From: an uncultured Bacteroidia bacterium | GTDB taxonomy: Bacteria > Bacteroidota > Bacteroidia > Bacteroidales > Prolixibacteraceae | Assembly: GCA_903907075.1 (NCBI GenBank) | Contig: CAIVMQ010000063.1 | Span: 1 to 64,000, forward strand | Direction: 5' to 3' | DNA length: 64,000 nucleotides | Shown: piece after piece, positions 17,944 through 27,932 of the stretch | Position numbering within the stretch: the first letter of the stretch is position 1 | Layout: each line of letters starts with the position of its first letter | The notes under the pieces: model-generated | Told to the model about the DNA's origin: nothing | The model's database searches: none | The model's input: the letters and a program-made list of their open reading frames with translations, nothing else | Position numbers and translations under genes: made by a program

Positions 17944-19620
17944 ATGGTTAAAAATACACTCATCGCATTGTTGTTGATTCTAGTTACTTTAAAATCAACA
18001 CCGGTAAAAAGCTGCACCAATTTCTTAATTTCTAAAGGTGCTACAAAAGATGGATCTGCTATGATTTCCTATTCTGCGGATTCGCATACTTTATATGGCG
18101 AGCTCTATTTTTGGCCAGCTACCGACTATCCCGATAGCACAAAACTGATGGTTTACGAATGGGATACCGGCAAACTTCTTGGTCAGATTCCCCAGGTAAA
18201 ACATACGTTTCAGGTTACCGGGAATATGAATGAGAACCAGGTTGCCATCGGTGAAACAACTTATGGTGGCAGAACAGAACTCGCAACACAAAAGGAGGCA
18301 ATTATTGATTATGGCAGTTTAATCTATATTGCATTACAACGTTCTCGCAGTGCTCGTGAGGCAATTACCATTATGACCGACTTGGTCAAGAACTATGGCT
18401 ATGCTTCAAGTGGTGAATCGTTCTCAATTGCCGACCCCACTGAGGTCTGGATTCTTGAAATGATTGGAAAGGGAGACGGGCAAAAAGGGGCCGTTTGGGT
18501 TGCAATGCGAATACCTGATGGCTATATTTCGGGGCACGCAAATCAGGCACGAATCACTACTTTTCCTCTTAACGATCCAAAAAATTGTCTCTATGCTCCT
18601 GATGTTATCTCTTTTGCTCGCGAAAAAGGGTGGTTTGATGGAAAAAATAATGACTTTAGCTTTTCAGATACCTATGCCCCAGTAAACTTTAGTGGAGCAC
18701 GCTTTTGTGAAGCCCGCGTGTGGTCAGGGTTTAACAAGGTTAATAAGCAGATGAAACAATATGAGCAGTATGCCATGGGTAAAGTTACCTATGATGAGAA
18801 TAAATATGCAACCAATAGAATGCCTCTCTGGATTAAGCCCGACTCTTTACTTACTGTAAAAGACGTTGTCAATATTATGCGCGATCATTATGAAGGTACT
18901 GCACTGGATATGACCAAAGACCCGGGTGCAGGTCCGTATGATTCGCCATACCGCTGGCGACCAATGGAATGGAAAGTTGATTCTGTAAATTATGTGCATG
19001 AACGTGCGATATCTACGCAGCAAACTGGGTTCTCATTTGTTGCACAATGTCGCTCCTACCTGCCTAATCCTATTGGAGGAATACTTTGGTTTGGCCTTGA
19101 CGATACATTTTTAACGTGCTATATGCCAATATATTGTGGAATAAAACAAGTGCCTGAATCTATAAAAACAGGGAATGGCGATATGCTTACCTGGTCTGAT
19201 AATTCAGCATTCTGGGTATTTAATCAGGTCTCTAATCTATGCTATTCGCGTTACCGTGATATGGTCGTCGATTTGCAAAAAGTACAATCAAAACTTGAAA
19301 ATAGATTTCTTGCCTTATCTCCGGTTGTAGATCAAGCTGCCTTAACATTATGGAATAGCACCGATAAAACTCTAGCTTATCAATTTTTGACAGAATACTC
19401 CGTTAATGCGGTAGAAAATACCGTGAAAAGCTGGAAAGACCTCGGTCACTATCTGCTAATAAAATATAAGGATGGAAATGTAATGACAGAACAAAATGGT
19501 GAATTTAAAAGAAATGAGGCGGGTAAACTTCCCGATTCACCGCTACATCCGGCTTATCCAGAGTGGTGGTATCGGAAGATTATCGAGAATAACAAAGATC
19601 ATTTTAAAGTAATTGAATAA
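17944..19620 (+). CDS. Exported C69 family dipeptidase
   Basis: 558 residues. The N-terminal hydrophobic signal ends at ...PVKS before C24 (SCTNF). In peptidase family C69 (an Ntn hydrolase family) this cysteine becomes the N-terminal nucleophile after cleavage. Further family features are DGSAMISYSADSH, GETTYGGR and a Trp-rich centre. It is expected to hydrolyse dipeptides in the periplasm or outside the cell. It stands alone, 90 bases after anmK. Confidence 0.88.
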   Translation: MVKNTLIALLLILVTLKSTPVKSCTNFLISKGATKDGSAMISYSADSHTLYGELYFWPATDYPDSTKLMVYEWDTGKLLGQIPQVKHTFQVTGNMNENQVAIGETTYGGRTELATQKEAIIDYGSLIYIALQRSRSAREAITIMTDLVKNYGYASSGESFSIADPTEVWILEMIGKGDGQKGAVWVAMRIPDGYISGHANQARITTFPLNDPKNCLYAPDVISFAREKGWFDGKNNDFSFSDTYAPVNFSGARFCEARVWSGFNKVNKQMKQYEQYAMGKVTYDENKYATNRMPLWIKPDSLLTVKDVVNIMRDHYEGTALDMTKDPGAGPYDSPYRWRPMEWKVDSVNYVHERAISTQQTGFSFVAQCRSYLPNPIGGILWFGLDDTFLTCYMPIYCGIKQVPESIKTGNGDMLTWSDNSAFWVFNQVSNLCYSRYRDMVVDLQKVQSKLENRFLALSPVVDQAALTLWNSTDKTLAYQFLTEYSVNAVENTVKSWKDLGHYLLIKYKDGNVMTEQNGEFKRNEAGKLPDSPLHPAYPEWWYRKIIENNKDHFKVIE

Positions 19621-19785
19621 AATCTCGAAGTTCTTCTTATCCTTAAAATCATAATGCCCAACTTATAACATAGCTACATCTGGTTTTACGCAAAAGATCA
19701 AGGTTGTAAATTGAGTCTAGGCAATTCAAGGTATCCTAATAAGATTAAATTTAAATCAACCTTTAAATTAATAATACCCATATCA

Positions 19786-20322
19786 ATGAGGCAGAAGCAA
19801 ATCAATACCATTTTACTTCACGTGATTATTTTTCTCTTCATTAGCCATGAAGGGTTTACCAAAAACAAACAATTTTCATATCGCAGAGATGGAATTTCAT
19901 TTACCCTTCGGCCAGAGTGGAAGGTGATTGCCAACGATTCCATAGGTAATACAGCCTACTACTTTTCAGCTGAAAGATCTGAAAATCAATCTACAGGACT
20001 AATTACGGTTACCTGGGTTAATAAAATTCAGGAACCCGATAAAATGATTGAAATTCACCAGAAAAGTATGAAGGAGGCTAATATTTATCGCAATCCAGGT
20101 ATTGAATTTACCGCTATTGAAACTGAAAACTTTTCGGGTTTAAAAGTTAAGAGTTGTCGATATTCTACTTTTGTGAGCCGGAAAAAAATAGATGGACAGA
20201 TATACTGCTTTAATACAGAACAAAAGACTATTGCCATTTTTTTCCAGACAGGAATTAAAGATAAGAGAGTTAATGAAAAGGCTTTTGAACTCTTTAAACT
20301 AACATTTAACTGTCGAGAGTAG
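19786..20322 (+). CDS. Small exported protein of unknown function
   Basis: 178 residues from the ATG at 19786. The frame stays open upstream to a TTG at 19711, but that extension lacks a signal-like start, while the ATG is followed at once by a hydrophobic export signal (HVIIFLFISH). The mature part resembles a PsbP/DUF-type single domain (SFTLRPEWKV near its start, and a late strand TIAIFFQTG). I do not recognise the family with confidence. It lies between the dipeptidase and UXS genes. Confidence 0.6.
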   Translation: MRQKQINTILLHVIIFLFISHEGFTKNKQFSYRRDGISFTLRPEWKVIANDSIGNTAYYFSAERSENQSTGLITVTWVNKIQEPDKMIEIHQKSMKEANIYRNPGIEFTAIETENFSGLKVKSCRYSTFVSRKKIDGQIYCFNTEQKTIAIFFQTGIKDKRVNEKAFELFKLTFNCRE

Positions 20323-20487
20323 CCGTATAAATCCTTTTGTAACCTATATTGCAATGATATAGAGTAGGTTCAAAATATTACTTTCTAAATTTTAATGGAT
20401 AGTCAGTAATAGCTACAATAATTTATATTTACTTTATCTTTAAATTCAGAAATAGTATTGAGCTATTCTTAAATAAACGTCAAGTTC

Positions 20488-21426
20488 ATGATCAAGAAAA
20501 AGGTTTTAGTTACCGGAGGTGCCGGATTTGTAGGATCACATCTTTGTGACAGGCTTCTCAAGGATGGGAACGAGGTAGTGTGTCTGGATAACTATTTTAC
20601 GGGTCAGAAGCAAAATATTATTCACCTGCTCGATAACCCATTCTTCGAATTGATCAGACACGATGTGACGATGCCATTCTTCATCGAAGTAGATGAGATT
20701 TACAATCTGGCTTGCCCTGCATCACCAGTCCATTATCAGTATAATGCCATTAAAACTATGAAAACATCCGTCATGGGAGCCATTAATATGCTGGGGCTCG
20801 CAAAACGGATAAAAGCAAAAATTCTTCAGGCATCAACAAGCGAAGTTTATGGGGACCCTCAAGTACATCCGCAAATAGAGAGCTATTGGGGTCATGTAAA
20901 TCCTATTGGAGAACGGTCTTGCTATGACGAAGGGAAACGTTCTGCTGAAACACTATTCGTAAATTATCACAAGCAAAATAATGTTAAGATTAAAATAATC
21001 AGGATCTTCAATACTTACGGACCGCGAATGCATCCCCACGACGGAAGGGTGGTATCCAACTTTATTGTGCAAGCCCTATTAGGTGAAGACATTACAATTT
21101 ACGGAGATGGTCAGCAAACACGTAGTTTCCAATATGTTGATGACCTAGTCGAAGGAATGATTCGGATGATGGCTTCGCGTGATGAATTTACAGGACCTGT
21201 AAACATTGGAAATCCCAATGAATTTACTATTCTACAATTAGCCGAACTGGTTATAGAGCTTACGCAATCAAAATCAAAAATTACACGAATGCCGCTGCCA
21301 TCCGATGATCCGACTCAGCGTCAGCCAAACATCGAACTGGCAAAAACAGAGTTAAACTGGGAACCAAAAATTCAACTTAGAGAAGGTCTTATTAAGACTA
21401 TCGACTATTTCTCGACTGTGATCTAA
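20488..21426 (+). CDS. uxs: UDP-glucuronate decarboxylase (UDP-xylose synthase)
   Basis: 312 residues, extended SDR family. The NAD loop GGAGFVGSH lies at 10-18; the catalytic region shows STSEVYGD and Y146xxxK150 (CYDEGK). The segment [12 protein letters not shown] is typical of UXS. It converts UDP-glucuronate to UDP-xylose for surface polysaccharide. It is the first gene of a pair with rfbD. Confidence 0.92.
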   Translation: MIKKKVLVTGGAGFVGSHLCDRLLKDGNEVVCLDNYFTGQKQNIIHLLDNPFFELIRHDVTMPFFIEVDEIYNLACPASPVHYQYNAIKTMKTSVMGAINMLGLAKRIKAKILQASTSEVYGDPQVHPQIESYWGHVNPIGERSCYDEGKRSAETLFVNYHKQNNVKIKIIRIFNTYGPRMHPHDGRVVSNFIVQALLGEDITIYGDGQQTRSFQYVDDLVEGMIRMMASRDEFTGPVNIGNPNEFTILQLAELVIELTQSKSKITRMPLPSDDPTQRQPNIELAKTELNWEPKIQLREGLIKTIDYFSTVI

Positions 21427-21460
21427 ATATTTGACAAAGACATACTTTAAAAAGTGCATT

Positions 21461-22336
21461 ATGAAAATACTTGTTACGGGGTCTAATGGTCAACTAGGTA
21501 ATGAAATACGTGGTATTGCAAAGAATTATCCCGATTTCCAGTTTATATATACCGATATTGAACAACTCGATATTACCGATCCATTAAAAGTTGAAGCATT
21601 TTGTGCGATCAAAAAGCCAAGTGTGATTATTAATTGTGCAGCTTATACTGCGGTTGACAAAGCAGAGTCTGATGAATCAACTGCAATTATGATTAATTCA
21701 ACAGCTGTAGAGAACCTCTCACGATCAGCCTCTGGGATTGATGCTTTAATGATTCACATCTCCACCGATTATGTCTTTGATGGAATGTCTCATATTCCTT
21801 ATATAGAGACTGATGAAACAAATCCACAATCTGTTTATGGGAAAAGCAAACTCGCCGGAGAAAAAGCGGTTCAAAATTATGCGACCAAAGGAATAATACT
21901 GCGCACCTCTTGGCTTTACTCTGCTTTTGGTAATAATTTTGTAAAAACAATGATTAAATACGGTACGGAAAGAGAAGAACTCAATGTTGTATTTGATCAG
22001 GTTGGCACCCCGACCTATGCCAAAGATTTAGCTCAAGTGATTCTTGATATTATACCATCAAGAATTGATCAATTGGGAACTGAATTATTCCATTTTTCGA
22101 ACGAAGGGGTTGCAAGCTGGTTTGACTTTGCTAAGACCATTTTTGCCTACTCAGAAATCACTTGCGACATCAAGCCGATACTCAGTAAGGATTTTCCAGT
22201 ACATGCTACCAGACCATTTTACAGTGTACTGAATAAATCAAAAATTAAAGTGTGTTTTAACCTTAAAATTCCCTATTGGAGGGATAGCTTAAAGGATTGT
22301 ATTACAAGACTTAACTACAAAAGCACACTCTTTTAA
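21461..22336 (+). CDS. rfbD: dTDP-4-dehydrorhamnose reductase
   Basis: 291 residues from the ATG at 21461 (MKILVTGSNGQLG); a TTG at 21431 in the same frame would only add a poor leader. Rossmann loop GSNGQLG, then DYVFDG, and a YGKSKLAGE segment holding the catalytic YxxxK. It makes dTDP-L-rhamnose with NADPH. The other dTDP-rhamnose genes (rfbA, rfbB, rfbC) are not in the window. It follows UXS by 34 bases. Confidence 0.9.
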   Translation: MKILVTGSNGQLGNEIRGIAKNYPDFQFIYTDIEQLDITDPLKVEAFCAIKKPSVIINCAAYTAVDKAESDESTAIMINSTAVENLSRSASGIDALMIHISTDYVFDGMSHIPYIETDETNPQSVYGKSKLAGEKAVQNYATKGIILRTSWLYSAFGNNFVKTMIKYGTEREELNVVFDQVGTPTYAKDLAQVILDIIPSRIDQLGTELFHFSNEGVASWFDFAKTIFAYSEITCDIKPILSKDFPVHATRPFYSVLNKSKIKVCFNLKIPYWRDSLKDCITRLNYKSTLF

Positions 22337-22342
22337 AATTTT

Positions 22343-22624
22343 TTAGGGATTAAGAAGATCCTTATGATAAAAATCCAGGATATTTTTAATCATCTTAATG
22401 TAAGCTGTAGCCCTTGGATCCTGGGGAAATAACTCAAGAATTCGTACAAAGGTGTTTTGAGATTCCCCCCAGCGCTCTAACTTATAAAGAATCTCACCTT
22501 TTAAAAATAGCACCTCTTTAGATTCTAGTACTATCTGATAAGTAATAATCTGAAGGGCTTCTTCCATTTTATTCTGTTCAAAAGCCTCCTGGGCATCTAA
22601 TAGAAATTGATCTTGTATTTTCAC
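22343..22624 (-). CDS. Small TPR-like protein
   Basis: 93 residues, all helical, about two tetratricopeptide-like repeats (AQEAFEQNKMEEALQIITY and LKGEILYKLERWGESQNTF). It starts with GTG, which overlaps the glycerate kinase TGA by 3 bases (GTGA), so translation is probably coupled. It probably mediates protein contacts; the partner is unknown. It converges on rfbD. Confidence 0.7.
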   Translation of the reverse strand: MKIQDQFLLDAQEAFEQNKMEEALQIITYQIVLESKEVLFLKGEILYKLERWGESQNTFVRILELFPQDPRATAYIKMIKNILDFYHKDLLNP

Positions 22625-23745
22625 TTTAAAACTGATTTCAATAGTTTTCCTAACTCTTGAGATGCTAATCTGGTCAATTCATAGGCATTACTTACAGACT
22701 CTTCAAGCGATGATGGGCCAGAGCAAATGGAAAAAATACCGTCAAATATTGAGGATGCCTCATGATTAACTGTCCCTCCAATAGCAATTACCGGAATACC
22801 GGCATTATGCGCGGCCACTGCAATCACTGCAGCCCCTTTGCCATTGCAGGTCTGAATATCGATACATCCCTCTCCTGTAATTACCAAGTCACAATTCTTT
22901 ATATCTGCCAAGACCCCTAAGACCTCCATAACCAGTTCGGCTCCACTTACCATAGTGGCATTTAAAAATGCAACTAAAGGAATAGCTAAACCGCCAGCTG
23001 CGCCGCCTCCGGTTAATTGTACCAAATCCTTCCCTGACCTATGTTCAATTATTTGAATATAATTTTTAAATCCGAGCTCAAGGTTTTGAACCATCAACGG
23101 AGTAGCCCCTTTTTGAGGTCCATAAATTCTTGCAGCCCCCTCTTCTCCAAGCAATTGATTAACAACATCAGTTGCTACAATAATCTCACATTTAAATAGT
23201 TCAGGGCTAACCTGATCCGTTTCGATCCTCCCTAACTGCATTAAACCATCTCCACCATTAGGAACTTCATTTCCAGTGCAATCGAGCAACCGAAAGCCTA
23301 ATGCTTTCATCATTCCTAGACCGCCATCAACCGTTGCACTGCCCCCTATACCTAAAATAATTTTTGAAGCTCCTCGATTTACCGCGTTTAAAATTAACTC
23401 GCCAGTGCCAAAAGATGAGGTAATCATTGGATTTAACTCTTGATTGGAAAGGAGCTTTAATCCAGATGAATCCGCCATTTCAATAATTGCACATTTAGTT
23501 TCTTCAATCCATCCAAATCCAGAATCGATAAGTCGATCTAAAGGATCATGTATTTTTGCTGCAATATAGTTGCCATTTAGGGCATTAACCAATATTTCAG
23601 TGGTACCATCACCTCCATCAGCCAATGGGCGTTTAAGAAGCTCTAAGGTGTTATCAGCAAGCAAAAGACCTTCTGCAATCGCATTTGCAAAATCAGTGGC
23701 AGAAAGCGATCCTTTCATCGCATTTGGGGCTATTAATATACGCAT
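22621..23745 (-). CDS. glxK: Glycerate kinase (GlxK family)
   Basis: 374 residues, normal for the family. The N-terminal APNAMKGSLSA, ADGGDGT, GIGGSATVDGGLGM and GGGAAGG segments are the usual glycerate kinase type 1 signatures. It phosphorylates D-glycerate with ATP to 2-phosphoglycerate (the product position depends on the subfamily). It overlaps the TPR-like gene and follows the Rel gene by 17 bases on the same strand. Confidence 0.93.
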   Translation of the reverse strand: MRILIAPNAMKGSLSATDFANAIAEGLLLADNTLELLKRPLADGGDGTTEILVNALNGNYIAAKIHDPLDRLIDSGFGWIEETKCAIIEMADSSGLKLLSNQELNPMITSSFGTGELILNAVNRGASKIILGIGGSATVDGGLGMMKALGFRLLDCTGNEVPNGGDGLMQLGRIETDQVSPELFKCEIIVATDVVNQLLGEEGAARIYGPQKGATPLMVQNLELGFKNYIQIIEHRSGKDLVQLTGGGAAGGLAIPLVAFLNATMVSGAELVMEVLGVLADIKNCDLVITGEGCIDIQTCNGKGAAVIAVAAHNAGIPVIAIGGTVNHEASSIFDGIFSICSGPSSLEESVSNAYELTRLASQELGKLLKSVLK

Positions 23746-23762
23746 TAGGCTATGTTTGATTA

Positions 23763-25955
23763 TCAGGCATCTGAACGACTAACGGTCTGAACACCTTTGA
23801 TATTTTTAAGTCTTTGAATAAGAAAATCGAGATGCTCGAGATCGTTGACAAAAATACGGAGTGTACCATCGAATGCCCTATCTTCAGAATTAATTGTAAT
23901 TGAACGCATTTGAATACCTATCTCCTTGGCAATAATTCTGGATATATCAGTAACAATTCCCGCTCGATCAGAACCAGAAATATGAATTGTTGCTTGGAAA
24001 GAGTTTCTCTTTTGAGTGACTCTCCATTTTGCCTTAATAATACGATAAGGATATCGCTCAGTCATTTGCCTGGCATTAGGACAAGTTAGGCGATGGATCT
24101 TAATTCCTTCGAATATTGTTACAAAACCAAATATCTCATCTCCAAAAATAGGGTTACAGCAAACTGCCAACTTATAGTTTACATCTTTGAGGTTATTATC
24201 AATTACCAGATAGTCATCGCTGTTATCAAACGAAAGTTCTTTAACCTCTTGAGGAGTCAATATCTCAGTTAATTTTTCGTGTTGAGACTCTTCTCGCTTT
24301 CCCAACACAAGCTCTTTTATTTCAAGGGTATCAATCTTCCCTGTGGAGATATTACAATACAGATCAACAGCAAGTTTTAACTTAAAATGTTTTAAAATAT
24401 TTCTGATAACCAAATCATTCAGATCGATTTTCCAATTCTTAAATTTACGTCTTAGGATCTCCTTCCCATTTTCAGCTTCTTGCTTATGATCCTCATTTAG
24501 ACTTGCCTTAATTCTATTCTTGGCTTTAGAGGTAACGACAAAATCAAGCCAATCAAGTTTAGGTTGTTGATTATTTGAGGTCTCTACCGTAATTTGATCC
24601 CCATTCTTAAGCACATATTTAAGGGTAACTAGCTTATTGTTTACTTTTCCACCAACACACTTATCGCCTATTTTGGAATGAATTTCATACGCAAAATCAA
24701 GCAAGGTAGCACCGGATCGAAGTTTAAGAAGATCCCCTTTGGGGGTAAAAACAAAAATCTCATCTTCGTAAATATTGACCTTAAAATCATCGATAAAATC
24801 AACAGGGTTAAGTTGTGGATTCTCGAGAATCTCACGCACATTTTTCAGCCATTTATCGATCTCATCACCCCCTTTACCTCCTTTATAGCGCCAATGGGCA
24901 GCAAGCCCATTTTCTGCAACATCATCCATCCGATGCGTGCGGATCTGAACCTCAACCCATCTGTTGCCCGGCCCAAGCACCGTAGTATGTAATGACTCAT
25001 AACCATTTGACTTTGGATAGGTTATCCAATCTCTTAGACGGTCAGGATTTGACAAATACTCTTCGGTTACCACGGAGAATGCCTGCCAACACGTTGCCTT
25101 CTCATTATCAGATTCTGAATTAAGAATGATACGAATAGCAAAAAGATCATACACTTCATGGAAATCAACTTTTTGCTTTTGCATTTTATTCCAAATAGAG
25201 TAAATCGATTTGGTTCTGGCTTTCATATCAAATTCAAATCCCCTACTCTTAAGCTTTTTCTCAATTGGCTTTACAAAAGCTGAAACAAAGCTTGCACGTT
25301 CAATCGCTGTCTCCTTGAGCTTTTCAACTATCGATTCATAATCTTGGGGATGTAAATATTTCAATGCCAGATCGAGTAATTCGGTATTGACTTTATACAA
25401 TCCTAGGCGGTGAGCCAAAGGGGCATATAGATGCCAGGTATCTATCGCCAATCGCTCTTTAATTTCTAAGGGTTGGTGATCGAGTGTTCGCATATCTTGC
25501 AGCTGATCGGCGATCTTAATCAGAATAACCTTTACATCACCCGAAAGAGCGAGCAATAATCGTCTGAAATTTTCACTCTGAAATGCCAAATTACCAGTAT
25601 TCAGAGCATTTATCTTTATCATGCCACCAAGAATTGTAGCGACACTTGCACCAAAACGTTTCTTCACATCGTCACTAGAAAATTCGATACCGCCTGAACC
25701 AAACACATTATGCAGTAACGCTGCGATAAGCGCATCAGTCGATAATCCCAATTCGAGGACTGCTATCTTTGCAACAGCTATTGAGTGATTTAAAATAAAT
25801 TCCCCGTCATTCCAGACTCTATTTCCTAATGCTTGAGCTGCAAAACTAAACGCTTTTTCAATAATCGTCAGATCACTCCCAGGCAAACTCTTTGAACACT
25901 GAAATATCAATGCCTGAAAAGAATTTTGTATTTTATCGTCAAGTAATTGATTCAC
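23763..25955 (-). CDS. relA: Rel/SpoT-type (p)ppGpp synthetase with degenerate hydrolase site
   Basis: 730 residues: HD domain (about 30-190), synthetase (about 240-390), TGS (about 400-460) and a C-terminal ACT domain (about 650-730). The synthetase looks intact: RSIYSIWNKM-like start, YDLFAIRI, GYESLHTT and EVQIRT. Its charge motif is RLRD, closer to the RxKD of bifunctional Rel than to the ExDD of RelA. The hydrolase site is damaged: the HD pair is H82-N83, and the following ED pair is replaced by G86-S87. This predicts a synthetase with little or no hydrolase. GTG start; an in-frame TAA lies five codons upstream. Confidence 0.92.
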   Translation of the reverse strand: MNQLLDDKIQNSFQALIFQCSKSLPGSDLTIIEKAFSFAAQALGNRVWNDGEFILNHSIAVAKIAVLELGLSTDALIAALLHNVFGSGGIEFSSDDVKKRFGASVATILGGMIKINALNTGNLAFQSENFRRLLLALSGDVKVILIKIADQLQDMRTLDHQPLEIKERLAIDTWHLYAPLAHRLGLYKVNTELLDLALKYLHPQDYESIVEKLKETAIERASFVSAFVKPIEKKLKSRGFEFDMKARTKSIYSIWNKMQKQKVDFHEVYDLFAIRIILNSESDNEKATCWQAFSVVTEEYLSNPDRLRDWITYPKSNGYESLHTTVLGPGNRWVEVQIRTHRMDDVAENGLAAHWRYKGGKGGDEIDKWLKNVREILENPQLNPVDFIDDFKVNIYEDEIFVFTPKGDLLKLRSGATLLDFAYEIHSKIGDKCVGGKVNNKLVTLKYVLKNGDQITVETSNNQQPKLDWLDFVVTSKAKNRIKASLNEDHKQEAENGKEILRRKFKNWKIDLNDLVIRNILKHFKLKLAVDLYCNISTGKIDTLEIKELVLGKREESQHEKLTEILTPQEVKELSFDNSDDYLVIDNNLKDVNYKLAVCCNPIFGDEIFGFVTIFEGIKIHRLTCPNARQMTERYPYRIIKAKWRVTQKRNSFQATIHISGSDRAGIVTDISRIIAKEIGIQMRSITINSEDRAFDGTLRIFVNDLEHLDFLIQRLKNIKGVQTVSRSDA

Positions 25956-26094
25956 AGTTAAATTTATTTATATTAATGAATCGTTGAAGTATGTTTGACT
26001 AAAAAAATATCGACACTAATTAAAAGATAGATAAGCAAATCTGGAATATACCTTACCTTATTTCACAAACTGTTAGAAATTAAAACTGAATATT

Positions 26095-26727
26095 TTATTC
26101 CTCCAATTGAGCAGCACCAAAATAGCGCGGCTGATGAAAATCGGGAGTTTCTGTTCCTATTGGCGACCAGCTTAAATAATGGGGATTTGTAGTTAGATCT
26201 CCACATTTATAAAAATTGGCCAGAAATAGATCGCCTGATTTTAAGCCAATTAAATCAAGAGGTAAAGCAACCGATAATGACCAATCTGCTAAAATAGCCT
26301 CATCCGGAATTGAATTACTATCAATAGTTGGAAATCTTAATATTGAAGATAAACCTTCCGCATCAAGGCTTATTCTATCATGACGATTCTCACCATATGC
26401 CGATAAACAGACTCCAAGAGCATTGAATTCAAAGTTTCTGTAAATATCACCTTGCTTGATAAAAAATTCGACACATGAATCTTGCCAGACAGGGTCCTGA
26501 TCTTCACGATATACAGCCTTAAAATGCTCACCCTTGATTCGATAATGGATCCAAAGATATCGATCAGAATATCCTATATAAGCTTCTACTTCAATGAAAT
26601 AAGAGAAACTTGCCCAGTTAAGCTGATTAATAGTTATCCGTTTTCCTGATCCAATAAGGTTTTGTTGAGTAACGATAGGATCAGTAGATGACAAATTCTT
26701 AAGGTATGGAATCTTTAATGTTGACAT
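26095..26727 (-). CDS. CBM9-like family protein
   Basis: 210 residues from the ATG at 26727 (MSTLKIPYL); a start 13 codons earlier is possible but adds an unlikely leader. The body is beta-rich with the pattern of carbohydrate-binding module 9-like domains: WIHYRIKG, DSCVEFFI, YRNFEFNALG and a final FYKCGDL followed by HYLSWSP. It has no signal peptide, so it is probably cytoplasmic, and its ligand is unknown. It is divergent from the lipid kinase gene. Confidence 0.7.
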   Translation of the reverse strand: MSTLKIPYLKNLSSTDPIVTQQNLIGSGKRITINQLNWASFSYFIEVEAYIGYSDRYLWIHYRIKGEHFKAVYREDQDPVWQDSCVEFFIKQGDIYRNFEFNALGVCLSAYGENRHDRISLDAEGLSSILRFPTIDSNSIPDEAILADWSLSVALPLDLIGLKSGDLFLANFYKCGDLTTNPHYLSWSPIGTETPDFHQPRYFGAAQLEE

Positions 26728-26844
26728 ATGAATTTCATTTTCTGCAAAATAGCAGAATTTAGTCAAAATTCATTGCCAACAGCTAATTAAATTATAAAAA
26801 ATTAACCTAACCAATTTTATGGATCAAAAAACGAAGCAGATCAT

Positions 26845-26875
26845 TTTTAACATTGAGGGCATAGTTGTACCTTTG
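26845..26875 (+). promoter_or_regulatory. Promoter for the lipid kinase gene
   Basis: TACCTTTG at 26868-26875 is a good Bacteroidetes -7 element, and a TTTT at 26845-26848 lies 19 bases upstream in the -33 position. It is 26 bases before the ATG at 26902. Confidence 0.5.
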
Positions 26876-26901
26876 CATTTCACTAGTGTTGTAAAATTTC
26901 G

Positions 26902-27795
26902 ATGGCTCAATTGTCTGTAAAGGAAAAAATTTTATTCTTGATTAATCCAAATTCAGGAACTAAACATAAGGGTAGGTTGCCAAAACTTATCCATAAGCAT
27001 ATTGATTCGAGTCGTTTTGAAGTAGAGATTATAGAAACTCATTTTAAAGGAGAAGCTACTGAGATCGTTAAACAGAAACTTCTCGATCATTACCATTGTT
27101 TCATAGCTGTAGGAGGCGATGGGACTGTCAACGAGATTGCCAAAGCGTTAATAAATACCGAAGCTATGCTCGGTATAATCCCAGCCGGATCAGGAAATGG
27201 ATTAGCTCGCCACCTTAAAATCCCAATGTCACCAACCAAAGCACTTAAACTTATTAACCAATTTAAGCATACGGCAATTGATTATGGTACCATTAATGCA
27301 ATTCCATTTTTTTGCACATGCGGGATAGGTTTTGATGCTCTGATCGGGGAGAAATTTGATAAAAAAAACGGAAGAGGATTAGTAAATTACGTTAAGTCTG
27401 CCTTATCGGAATACATTCACTATAAACCTGAAAAATATACGATTACTATTGACAATACAATTAAAATTGAACGAAAAGCCTTTCTGATAACCATTGCCAA
27501 CAGTTCCCAATATGGTAACAATGCATTTATTGCACCAAGAGCTGATATTTTCGATGGAAAACTAGATATCAGTGCACTTTTACCGTTCAAATTCTATCAA
27601 GCACCATCTATTGGATTTCGACTTTTCACGGGTACCATCCACAAGAGCCCTCACTTAATCAGTAAACAAGCCAAACAGGTTCTAATTGAACGGGAATCTG
27701 AAGGGATAATACATTTTGACGGAGAGACTGGTGCAATGGGGAAAGAGCTTGAAATATTAATATTTAACCGAGCCTTAAATATCATTATTCCATAG
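26902..27795 (+). CDS. Diacylglycerol kinase-family lipid kinase (YegS/BmrU-like)
   Basis: 297 residues. The DAGK catalytic domain shows NPNSGTK near the start, GGDGTVNEIAKAL and PAGSGNGLAR, the nucleotide and active-site loops of this family; a second beta domain follows (about 150-297). It should phosphorylate a lipid alcohol with ATP, and whether diacylglycerol, sphingoid base or another is unclear. It is monocistronic. Confidence 0.9.
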   Translation: MAQLSVKEKILFLINPNSGTKHKGRLPKLIHKHIDSSRFEVEIIETHFKGEATEIVKQKLLDHYHCFIAVGGDGTVNEIAKALINTEAMLGIIPAGSGNGLARHLKIPMSPTKALKLINQFKHTAIDYGTINAIPFFCTCGIGFDALIGEKFDKKNGRGLVNYVKSALSEYIHYKPEKYTITIDNTIKIERKAFLITIANSSQYGNNAFIAPRADIFDGKLDISALLPFKFYQAPSIGFRLFTGTIHKSPHLISKQAKQVLIERESEGIIHFDGETGAMGKELEILIFNRALNIIIP

Positions 27796-27867
27796 ACAAA
27801 TAACTTATATCTAGCAGATAAAGCTAACTGCCACTATGGCAAAATGATTATTCGTAATTTTCAAGGC

Positions 27868-27900
27868 AAAAAAAAACGCTTCAGGATTAAACCCGAAACG
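27868..27900 (-). terminator. Intrinsic terminator for the exported orphan gene
   Basis: On the minus strand a 9-base-pair stem (with two G-U pairs) spans 27900 to 27877 with a 6-base loop, followed by a run of nine T (27876-27868). It lies 33 bases after the minus-strand stop at 27933. Confidence 0.75.
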
Positions 27901-27932
27901 TCGATTGTTTAGAAATCGAATCAGAAGAAAAA

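Noticed and set aside
19711-19785. N-terminal extension of the small exported protein from a TTG start
   Set aside because: The extra 25 residues are basic and precede a proper signal peptide, which begins at the ATG at 19786.
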